NCBI GenBank assembly: GCA_036556325.1 | Contig: DATBJR010000032.1 | Span: 1-9,913, forward strand | DNA from: DASSCW01 sp036556325 | GTDB lineage: Bacteria > Chloroflexota > Limnocylindria > QHBO01 | Length of the DNA: 9,913 nt | Direction of reading: 5' to 3' | Shown: piece by piece, positions 4,873-9,913 of the stretch | Position numbering within the stretch: position 1 is the first letter of the stretch | Layout of the letters: every line of letters begins with the position of its first letter | Notes under the pieces: generated by a model | The model's database searches: none | Told to the model about the DNA's origin: nothing | The model's input: the letters and a program-made list of their open reading frames with translations, nothing else | Made by a program: the position numbers and the translations under genes

Positions 4873-7269
4873 ATGAGCTTCGCGACGGACGGCCACGGAA
4901 ACGGCAACGGCACTGGCAACGGCGCAGCCGCGCTGCGACCGGAGGACTACGCGCCGGTCTGGCCGATGGTGCCCGGCACCCAGAAGGTCAGCGTCACCAT
5001 CAACGGGCAGGAGGTCGAGGCCGAGGAGGGCCAGACCATCCTGCAGGCCTGCCGCGTGCTGGGCATCGACGTGCCGACCCTCTGCTACGAGCCGAAGCTC
5101 GCCCCCTACGGCGCCTGCCGCATCTGCGTGGTCGAGGTCGAGGGCAGGGACGACACCCCCATCTCCTGCGGGACGCAGGTCGAAGCGGGGATGGTCATCA
5201 CCACCCACTCGGAGCGGCTGATCGAGAACCGCCGCATGGTGCTGGAGCTCATCTTCAGCGACCACGACGCCTACTGCCTGCCGCCCTGTCAGTTCAAGTG
5301 CCCCACCCGCGTCGACATTCCCGGCTACCTCAAGCAGAACTCGCTGGGCAACTGGGAAGAGGCGACCCGCATCCTGAAGCGCTCGCTGCCCTTCCCCGCC
5401 ATCCTGGGTCGCGTCTGCCCGGCGCCGTGCGAGACCCACTGCCGCCGGGAAGAGGTGGACACCGCCATCGCCATCCGCGACTCGCACCGCTACTGCGCGG
5501 ACCGCGTCCTGGAGGTCGACGCGCCGGCGCCGATCCCCTGGCCGAAGGACCCGGATACCGGGCGGCGCGTGGCCGTCATCGGCTCGGGGCCGGCCGGCAT
5601 GGCGGCGGCGTACTACCTGCAGCTGCGCGGCCACCACTGCGACGTGTTCGAGGCCGACCCCGAGCAGGGCGGCATGCTGCGCTACGGGATTCCGGCATAC
5701 CGCCTGCCCAAGGAGTGGATGGATCGCGAGCTGAACCACGTCTGGGAGCTGGGCGCCACCTTCAAGCCGAACATGCGGCTCGGACGCGATTTCCGCATCG
5801 CCGACCTGCTGGAGCAGGGCTACGACGCGGTCTACGTGGGCATCGGCTGCTACAAGTCGAACGAGCTGGGCATCCCCGGCGAGGACGCCGATGGCGTGGT
5901 CAACGCCCTGGAGAACCTCTACAACTCGACCCGCGGCCTGCCGATTCCCGCCCTGCGCGATGCGCGGGTGGTGGTCATCGGCGGCGGTTTCACCGCCATC
6001 GACTGTACCCGGACCAGCATCCGCCAGGGCGCGGCCGAGGTGTCGCTCGTCTACCGGCGCGACCTCAAGGACATGCCTGCCCAGGACGAGGTGCACGAGG
6101 CCATCGAGGAAGGGGCACGGGTCATCTTCCAGGCCGCGCCGGTCCGGATCCTGACCGACAAGCACAACAAGGTCACCGGCGTCGAGTTCCAGCGCATGAA
6201 GCTGGGCGAGCCCGACGAGAAGGGCCGCCGCCGCCCGGAGCCGATGCCCGGCACCGAGTTCACCGTCGAGTGCGACACCGTGCTGGGCGCCATCGGCCAG
6301 GGACCCGAGCTCTCCTGGATCGAGGACGAGCCGGAGGAGATCCGCGCACAGCTGGAGGTCAGCCGCCGCGGCACGCTGGTCAGCGAGGAGCACATCTTCC
6401 GCACCGGCCTGCCGAAGGTCTTCGCCTCCGGCGACGTGCGGACCGGGGCCGCCACCGTGGTCGAGGCGATCGGCGAGGGACGGCGCGCTTCGTACGCCAT
6501 CGACTACTGGCTGCGCGGCCATGACCTGGACGATCCCCAGGTCCGCCGCATCGTGTCCGAGCCGCAGCCCAACTTCCTGACCATCGTGCCCTTCACCGAC
6601 GACGTGAAGGAGCCGAAGGCGGTGATGGGCAAGCTGGAGGCCGAGGACCGCAAGACGAACTTCAACGAGTACGAGTTCGGCTACACCCACGACCAGGCGA
6701 TGTCGGAGGGATCACGCTGCCTGCAGTGCACCTGCGAGGCGATCGGCCACTGCGACCTGCGCGAGGCGGCCATCGAGTACGAGACGACGCTGAACATGGC
6801 GATCGACGAGCGCTCGATCCAGGACAACCCGTACGTCGGCGTCAACCACGGCTACATGCGGGACGAGACCCACAGCTTCATCCTGCGCGACTACTCCCGC
6901 TGCATCGACTGCGGCCGCTGCGCCCAGGTCTGCAAGGACATCGTGGGCGCCGGCTGCTACGACTTCATCGGCAAGGGCTTCGACTCGCTGGTCACCACCG
7001 CCGATTTCGTGTCGTTGAACGAGACGCCGTGCGTGTCCTGCGGCCGCTGCGCGGAGACCTGCCCGGTGGGCGCCCTCATGCCGCGACCACGCACCCTTGA
7101 GACCTACCAGCTCGACATCAGCCGCTGCATCTTCTGCGGCATCTGCGCCGATGCCTGCCCCTACGACGCCCTGCGCTGCGGCCCCGAGTTCGAGTTCAGC
7201 GAGTACCAGCGCGACCTGCCCATGCTCGACATCCTGGAGATGTCCGACCGGGAACGCCCCACGCGCTGA
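4873..7269 (+). CDS. NuoG-like [2Fe-2S]/GltD-type FAD NAD(P)H oxidoreductase with multiple ferredoxin motifs and a NuoI-like C-terminus
   Basis: This 798-residue multidomain protein stands where nuoG is expected. Domains in order: a Gly/Asn-rich tail (7-18); a NuoG-type [2Fe-2S] domain (38-115; Cys71, 82, 85, 99); a GltD-type iron-sulfur region (Cys135, 139, 143, 182, 186, 190); FAD-binding Gly237-x-Gly-x2-Gly242; an NAD(P)H fold at 365-397 with Gly-Gly-Gly-Phe-Thr-Ala and Tyr394-Arg-Arg, the pair linked with NADPH in GltD; FAD-closing Gly520-Asp521; a small cluster motif (Cys616, 619, 621, 627); two ferredoxin motifs as in HydA/FdhA/NuoG (Cys677, 680, 683, 687 and Cys720, 723, 726, 730); and a last motif (Cys752, 755, 758, 762) followed by Phe-Glu-Phe-Ser-Glu-Tyr, which resembles the second half of NuoI. 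The NuoG molybdopterin-like domain is absent. AGGGGA lies three bases before the start. It is the probable electron entry point for this complex I. The [2Fe-2S]-GltD core is a known architecture; the NuoI-like tail is the odd part. Confidence 0.9.
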   Translation: MSFATDGHGNGNGTGNGAAALRPEDYAPVWPMVPGTQKVSVTINGQEVEAEEGQTILQACRVLGIDVPTLCYEPKLAPYGACRICVVEVEGRDDTPISCGTQVEAGMVITTHSERLIENRRMVLELIFSDHDAYCLPPCQFKCPTRVDIPGYLKQNSLGNWEEATRILKRSLPFPAILGRVCPAPCETHCRREEVDTAIAIRDSHRYCADRVLEVDAPAPIPWPKDPDTGRRVAVIGSGPAGMAAAYYLQLRGHHCDVFEADPEQGGMLRYGIPAYRLPKEWMDRELNHVWELGATFKPNMRLGRDFRIADLLEQGYDAVYVGIGCYKSNELGIPGEDADGVVNALENLYNSTRGLPIPALRDARVVVIGGGFTAIDCTRTSIRQGAAEVSLVYRRDLKDMPAQDEVHEAIEEGARVIFQAAPVRILTDKHNKVTGVEFQRMKLGEPDEKGRRRPEPMPGTEFTVECDTVLGAIGQGPELSWIEDEPEEIRAQLEVSRRGTLVSEEHIFRTGLPKVFASGDVRTGAATVVEAIGEGRRASYAIDYWLRGHDLDDPQVRRIVSEPQPNFLTIVPFTDDVKEPKAVMGKLEAEDRKTNFNEYEFGYTHDQAMSEGSRCLQCTCEAIGHCDLREAAIEYETTLNMAIDERSIQDNPYVGVNHGYMRDETHSFILRDYSRCIDCGRCAQVCKDIVGAGCYDFIGKGFDSLVTTADFVSLNETPCVSCGRCAETCPVGALMPRPRTLETYQLDISRCIFCGICADACPYDALRCGPEFEFSEYQRDLPMLDILEMSDRERPTR

Positions 7270-7278
7270 GCATTCCTT

Positions 7279-7296
7279 GACCGATGGATGTCGGTC
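7279..7296 (+). terminator. Short hairpin just after the flavoprotein stop (weak terminator candidate)
   Basis: GACCGA (7279-7284) and TCGGTC (7291-7296) form a 6-bp stem with a six-base loop, starting ten bases after the stop codon. Only a short mixed sequence with a few Ts follows, so it is not a classic intrinsic terminator. It lies where transcription of the upstream nuo block should end before meeting the convergent minus-strand genes. Confidence 0.3.
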
Positions 7297-7301
7297 GTTG
7301 T

Positions 7302-7364
7302 GGCGTGGGCGAACACACCCTCCGCTGGCTGTCGCGACAGCGTTCGGGCGCGTCCGCCCACGCC
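7302..7364. repeat. Nested inverted repeats in the convergent intergenic gap
   Basis: GGCGTGGGCG (7302-7311) pairs perfectly with CGCCCACGCC (7355-7364). Inside the 43-base interval is a perfect 14-bp palindrome, GCTGTCGCGACAGC (7328-7341). The gap separates the end of the flavoprotein gene from the convergent membrane gene. The structure could act as a bidirectional transcription barrier or as a protein-binding site; no T-tract follows it on either strand. Confidence 0.6.
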
Positions 7365-7385
7365 TCGACCACTGGCAGCGGCAGC

Positions 7386-7400
7386 GCTCACTGAGTGAGC
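7386..7400. repeat. Perfect 15-bp palindrome after the minus-strand membrane gene
   Basis: GCTCACT (7386-7392), a central G, and AGTGAGC (7394-7400) form a perfect palindrome 13 bases beyond the TAA of the minus-strand gene at 7414-8068. It could be part of that operon's 3' hairpin or an operator-like site. The one-base centre means a real hairpin would have a shorter stem. No T-run follows on the minus strand. Confidence 0.45.
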
Positions 7401-7413
7401 AGCGGGTAGGCCG

Positions 7414-8068
7414 TTACCGCTCGGACGTGGCTCCAAGGGCGCGTGCCTTCATGACGGAGGCGACGGTCACGATGCCCGCATACAAGGCGCTGATCCCGAG
7501 CCAGATCGCCAGCGGCCAGCTCTCCGGATTGATGCCGTCGGACAGTCCCGGCACGTTGGCCGCGACGATCACCGCGGTCAGTGCGAAGCCGAATACGACG
7601 CAGGCCAGCGGCCAACGGACCGCGTGGCGCGGTGCGACGAAGACGCCGAAGGCGGCCACCGCGAGACCGATGAGGACCGCGAACAGGCCCGCCGTCCAGC
7701 CGATGTAGTCCGCGTCCATGTTTCCGAACCGCGATCGCCCACTGCTGGAGGATCACATTGACGGTCGCCGAGAGAACGATGCCAGGCACGGCGACGGCAA
7801 TGGCAACGGCCCCAACCCGAAGCCATCGGCCGAATGCCAGGCGCCCGGCAATGAGCCCCCCCGCGATGGCCAGCGTGCCCCAGACGATGGACCACTCGGC
7901 CATTTCCACGAGGTGAGGAATATCGGTGAATGCGCGCGCCAAGGCGTTGACGACGAAGATGCCGAGGCTGCTGGCCAGAAACAGGCCGAACGACAGGACA
8001 GCCCAAGTCACGGAAGTCCAGCCCGGGACCGGTCCAGTGGGCTCGGCGCTGATGGCGTTGGAACTCAT
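7414..8068 (-). pseudogene. Six-helix membrane protein of unknown family, broken by a one-base frameshift
   Basis: Two minus-strand frames join into one protein. From ATG 8066-8068 the first frame gives about 113 good residues with three membrane helices (about 18-42, 60-79, 84-107), then near 7729 turns into Arg/Gly-rich nonsense that stays open to 7388. A second frame takes over just there and gives about 104 residues with three more helices, ending at TAA 7414-7416. The second frame has its own stop at 7753-7755, so it cannot extend far upstream. Removing one base near 7729-7732 makes a continuous 217-residue protein that reads Trp-Ala-Ile-Ala-Phe-Gly-Asn-Met-Asp-Ala-Asp across the join. 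The second half could alternatively be a separate 101-residue protein starting at ATG 7719. GGGAG lies upstream of 8068. I do not recognise the family. The gene follows the VanZ-like gene by 25 bases and is probably co-transcribed with it. Confidence 0.7.
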
Positions 8069-8093
8069 GGTGATTCGCAGATCTCCCAGGAAG

Positions 8094-8537
8094 CTAGTCG
8101 GGGCGTCCGACGGAAGACGCAGGGGACACGCCGCCGATTGCACGCAGCAGGAGCAGCAGCCAGTAGCCGAGGAGTGCGCCGACGGTGTTGAACATCACGT
8201 CGTCGACATCTGCGGAGCGCTCCGGGATGAATAGCTGCGCGAGCTCGATCGAGGCGGAGATCGTGGCCGCCACCAGCATGACGCGCCACCATCGGCTCAG
8301 CCAGGGCAGCGCGATGGGCCCGAACAGCCCAACCGGCAGAAGCAGGAGCAGGTTGCCGAAGGCCTGTGACACCCAGAAGGCCGAATCCAGGTTGTCAAGG
8401 TAGACGCCCACCGTCACGAACGGGATGAGGTTGTCCGTCACCGTCTGGCCCGGCAGTGGATTGGCGGGGCGGAGCGTGAAGGCGAACACGCCCAGCAGCC
8501 AGCCCACCAGGAATACCGCGGAGATGAGGCGGATCAT
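8094..8537 (-). CDS. VanZ-family integral membrane protein
   Basis: This 147-residue protein has about four membrane helices and the VanZ-family signature: Gly-Asn-Leu-Leu (61-64) leading to Leu-Pro-Val-Gly-Leu-Phe-Gly-Pro at 67-74, Ser-Ile-Glu-Leu-Ala-Gln at 96-101, and Arg107-Ser-Ala-Asp-Val-Asp-Asp-Val with Asn117-Thr-Val-Gly-Ala. VanZ of the enterococcal van cluster gives low-level teicoplanin resistance, but most VanZ-like proteins in environmental bacteria have no demonstrated substrate, so no resistance role is claimed. The start at 8537 is preceded by AGAAGG eight bases upstream. A longer in-frame extension to 8834 would be hydrophilic and would run antisense through nuoJ, so it was not used. 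It heads a two-gene minus-strand unit with the broken membrane gene downstream. Its only link to the surrounding complex I genes is position. Confidence 0.9.
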   Translation of the reverse strand: MIRLISAVFLVGWLLGVFAFTLRPANPLPGQTVTDNLIPFVTVGVYLDNLDSAFWVSQAFGNLLLLLPVGLFGPIALPWLSRWWRVMLVAATISASIELAQLFIPERSADVDDVMFNTVGALLGYWLLLLLRAIGGVSPASSVGRPD

Positions 8538-8581
8538 CGGCGCAACCTTCTCACGAACCGGCCGCGCCGCGCCTCCTACGC

Positions 8582-8587
8582 TAGAAT
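8582..8587 (+). promoter_or_regulatory. Candidate -10 element for nuoJKL
   Basis: TAGAAT at 8582-8587 is the best -10-like hexamer in the 115-base gap between the divergent VanZ-like gene and nuoJ. No convincing -35 box lies 16-18 bases upstream (the sequence there is GC-rich). Because the minus-strand insert separates nuoJKL from the upstream block, a promoter here is expected. The predicted transcription start near 8594 would put the next hairpin at the very 5' end of the message. Confidence 0.45.
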
Positions 8588-8593
8588 CGAACG

Positions 8594-8622
8594 CGGCCTC
8601 GAGCGATTCGCGAGGCCGTTTT
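8594..8622 (+). terminator. GC-rich stem-loop followed by four Ts in the nuoJ leader
   Basis: CGGCCTCG (8594-8601) and CGAGGCCG (8611-8618) form a perfect 8-bp stem with a nine-base loop, followed by TTTT (8619-8622). In form it resembles a small intrinsic terminator. It lies between the likely -10 and the nuoJ ribosome site, so it could be an attenuator, a 5' stabilising hairpin, or a terminator for read-through arriving from the left. The sequence alone does not decide which. Confidence 0.5.
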
Positions 8623-8639
8623 GAGCGCTCAGCACCAAC

Positions 8640-8644
8640 GGGAG
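8640..8644 (+). promoter_or_regulatory. Shine-Dalgarno site that decides the nuoJ start
   Basis: GGGAG at 8640-8644 is followed after eight bases by CTG at 8653. No in-frame ATG, GTG or TTG lies in the region where NuoJ should start, so this site supports a CTG start. Confidence 0.6.
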
Positions 8645-8652
8645 CCTCCGCC

Positions 8653-9162
8653 CTGGACGTTACGGGAGTCCTCTTCGTCCTGCTTGCCGTCGGCGTGGTC
8701 GGCGGCGGGCTGGCCGTGGTCACGCTCCGCAACATCATCCATTCCGCGATCGCCATGATGGTCTGCTTCGGCTCGCTGGCCGGCATGTACCTGCTGCTCG
8801 GCGCCGCCATCATCGCCGCCGCCCAGGTGCTCATCTACCTGGGCGCCATCAGCGTGCTGATCCTGTTCGCCATCATGCTGACCCAGGCCGGCGACGCGAA
8901 CATCCCCGCGCCGTTCCACCGCCAGGTCTGGTTCGCCGCGCTGGTGGCGATCGCCACCGGCGGGCTCATCGGCTGGGCGGCCCTCACCACTAACTGGGGC
9001 GACAACCTGCAGGCCGCGGGCGTCGTCATCGACCAGATCGCGACCGCGCTGTTCACCACCTACGCGCTGCCGTTCGAGATCGTCAGCCTGCTGCTGCTGG
9101 CCGCGATCATCGGCGCCATCTTCCTGGCCCGTCGCCCGGAAGAGGACGAGCGGGCCAACTGA
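8653..9162 (+). CDS. nuoJ: NADH-quinone oxidoreductase subunit J, probable CTG start
   Basis: This 169-residue membrane subunit of the proton-pumping arm has five hydrophobic helices. The third helix has the family pattern Ala-Gln-Val-Leu-Ile-Tyr-Leu-Gly-Ala-Ile-Ser-Val-Leu (57-69), the helix that forms a pi-bulge in solved complex I structures. The first helix begins only seven residues after the proposed start, and the family N-terminus (Leu-Arg-Asn-x2-His-Ser-Ala at 25-32) fits this length. The nearest upstream in-frame ATG, at 8425, would add 76 non-membrane residues antisense to the VanZ-like gene. The first in-frame GTG downstream would cut the first helix. CTG at 8653 has a GGGAG eight bases upstream and is the best start. 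The stop overlaps an ATG (TGATG) a few bases before nuoK. Confidence 0.93.
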   Translation: MDVTGVLFVLLAVGVVGGGLAVVTLRNIIHSAIAMMVCFGSLAGMYLLLGAAIIAAAQVLIYLGAISVLILFAIMLTQAGDANIPAPFHRQVWFAALVAIATGGLIGWAALTTNWGDNLQAAGVVIDQIATALFTTYALPFEIVSLLLLAAIIGAIFLARRPEEDERAN

Positions 9163-9175
9163 TGGGAGCCGCCTG

Positions 9176-9481
9176 ATGGGCCTGGCCGGCTACCTGGTGG
9201 TGTCGACGCTGCTGTTCTGCATCGGCGCCTTCGGCTTTCTCGCCCGGCGCAACGCGATCCTGATGCTCATCTGCATCGAGCTGATGCTGAACGGCGTCAA
9301 CCTGAGCCTGGTGGCGTTCAACGCCTACCTGCCCGGTGGCGCCAACGCCGGCGGCGTCTTCGCCCTGATGATCATGGCCGTGGCCGCCGCCGAGGCGACT
9401 GTGGGACTGGCACTGGTCATCGCCATCATCCGCACCCGTCAGACCCCCGAGGTCGACGAGTACTCCGACCTGAAGGAGTAG
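9176..9481 (+). CDS. nuoK: NADH-quinone oxidoreductase subunit K
   Basis: This 101-residue, three-helix subunit is exactly the usual NuoK length. It carries the two buried glutamates needed for proton transfer: Glu35 in Cys-Ile-Glu-Leu-Met-Leu-Asn (33-39) and Glu73 in Ala-Ala-Ala-Glu-Ala-Thr-Val-Gly (70-77). In the membrane it sits between NuoJ and the antiporter-like subunits. The start at 9176 has GGGAG seven bases upstream (9164-9168). An earlier ATG at 9162 overlaps the nuoJ stop and makes only a four-codon ORF whose TGA overlaps the nuoK ATG, so it is not the start. The C-terminal tail is acidic (Glu-Val-Asp-Glu-Tyr-Ser-Asp). Confidence 0.97.
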   Translation: MGLAGYLVVSTLLFCIGAFGFLARRNAILMLICIELMLNGVNLSLVAFNAYLPGGANAGGVFALMIMAVAAAEATVGLALVIAIIRTRQTPEVDEYSDLKE

Positions 9482-9490
9482 GCGGAGCTC

Positions 9491-9913
9491 ATGGACCTGG
9501 TCATTGCCCTCATCCCCGCCCTGCCGCTGGCCGGCTTCCTGTTCGCCGTCCTGGCCGGCGCGCGGCTGGATCGCGTGCCGCTGTACGGCACGCACGGCGG
9601 ACCCGAAGGCCCGGGTGGCGAGTCAGGGCACGGCCACACCGGACACGACGAGCACGAGAGCGCAGCCGTCGATCCCCACGCTGCCGCCGATGCCTCCGAC
9701 ATGGCGCCGATCCCCTCCGAGGAGCTGCAGGCCCAGACCAGCCCGCATGCCGGCCACGCCGACGACCTGGCCAACGCCGAAGGGGCCGATGGGGTCATCC
9801 CGCCCGACCTGAATGACGGCCTCGGGCAATCCGGCCACGTCGCCCCGGGGGCGGAGCAGCCGCGCTACCGGTCGTGGATCGTGCCGACCCTGGCGGTCGC
9901 GGTGTCGTGGGTG
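9491..9913 (+). CDS. nuoL: NADH-quinone oxidoreductase subunit L, 5' end (partial), with a His-rich insert
   Basis: The frame from ATG 9491 stays open to the right edge (141 codons). It begins with a NuoL-type first helix (residues 2-23, with Leu-Ile-Pro-Ala-Leu-Pro-Leu-Ala-Gly-Phe), the standard opening of this antiporter-like proton channel subunit. GGAG lies three bases upstream, and position after nuoK is the usual gene order. After the first helix comes a hydrophilic stretch of about 95 residues (33-127) rich in His, Asp, Glu, Ala and Gly, with nine histidines, before the next hydrophobic segment starts at about 129. Typical NuoL has only a short loop here. The rest of the protein, including the catalytic Lys and Glu residues, lies beyond the window. 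Confidence 0.88.
   Translation, partial: MDLVIALIPALPLAGFLFAVLAGARLDRVPLYGTHGGPEGPGGESGHGHTGHDEHESAAVDPHAAADASDMAPIPSEELQAQTSPHAGHADDLANAEGADGVIPPDLNDGLGQSGHVAPGAEQPRYRSWIVPTLAVAVSWV

Noticed and set aside
2577..4919. A 780-codon open frame on the minus strand across the NuoI/E and NuoF-like genes
   Set aside because: Its translation is rich in Arg, Gly, Ala, His and Gln without any domain, and it lies antisense to two clearly conserved genes. Long antisense frames are common in high-GC coding DNA.
4891..4926. Tandem repeat of AACGGC-like units at the start of the flavoprotein gene
   Set aside because: It is a short imperfect run encoding a Gly/Asn-rich flexible tail, too short to treat as a separate repeat element.
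4813..6690. A 625-codon open frame on the minus strand across the flavoprotein gene
   Set aside because: It is a low-complexity shadow rich in Ala, Val, Gly, His and Asp, opposite a gene with complete FAD and iron-sulfur motifs.
7720..7755. Programmed ribosomal frameshift in the unknown membrane gene
   Set aside because: No slippery heptamer or stimulatory stem is evident, and the first frame continues as nonsense for a long way, so a mutation or sequencing error is simpler.
7718..8234. Plus-strand open frames opposite the VanZ-like and unknown membrane genes
   Set aside because: Their products are polar and motif-free, while the minus strand encodes clear membrane helices and the VanZ signature.
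8094..8537. Glycopeptide antibiotic resistance function for the VanZ-like gene
   Set aside because: No other van genes are nearby, and the family is widespread in bacteria without resistance; family membership alone does not support the claim.
8425..8652. An ATG-started N-terminal extension of nuoJ
   Set aside because: The extra 76 residues are not membrane-like or NuoJ-like and run antisense to the VanZ-family gene; the GGGAG site and family length point to 8653.
7270..8652. Insertion sequence or transposon carrying the minus-strand genes
   Set aside because: No transposase, terminal inverted repeats or target-site duplications were found around the insert; the palindromes in the left gap have no partner at the right end.

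Overview
This window is the middle and end of a respiratory complex I (NADH:quinone oxidoreductase, nuo) locus from a high-GC bacterium. Codon third positions are mostly G or C, and genes are packed with ATGA or TGATG junctions. The lineage cannot be fixed from the sequence alone. My weak guess is Chloroflexota or a related high-GC phylum, because the gene set and its odd fusions fit no textbook nuo operon.

Layout on the plus strand: the 3' end of nuoC (1-278), nuoD (275-1579), nuoH (1580-2602), a NuoI-N-terminal/NuoE fusion (2607-3458), a NuoF-like gene (3477-4859), and a 798-residue iron-sulfur flavoprotein (4873-7269). The flavoprotein combines a NuoG-type [2Fe-2S] domain, a GltD-type FAD/NAD(P)H module, a NuoG/HydA-like ferredoxin pair and, at its end, what looks like the missing C-terminal half of NuoI. 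The operon is then interrupted by two minus-strand membrane genes: a VanZ-family gene (8094-8537) and a six-helix protein of unknown family broken by a one-base frameshift (7414-8068). After that, nuoJ (8653-9162, apparently starting at CTG), nuoK (9176-9481) and the start of nuoL (from 9491) resume behind a probable promoter of their own.

The main point of interest is the peripheral arm. NuoI normally carries two adjacent four-cysteine ferredoxin motifs. Here motif 1 sits in the N-terminal part of the NuoE fusion and motif 2 at the end of the flavoprotein, as if an E-F-flavoprotein cassette had been inserted in the NuoI linker. The NuoE-like part has lost two of the four N1a cysteines. The NuoF-like protein has lost key NADH/FMN residues and one of the four N3 cysteines. 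The GltD-type module is intact and has the Arg pair typical of NADPH binding. I infer that electrons enter this enzyme through the FAD module, perhaps from NADPH, while NuoE and NuoF are kept mainly as structural or altered redox parts. The quinone and membrane subunits (NuoD, NuoH, NuoJ, NuoK) look conventional. NuoL carries a His-rich hydrophilic insert after its first helix.

No tRNA, rRNA, CRISPR array or insertion sequence was seen.
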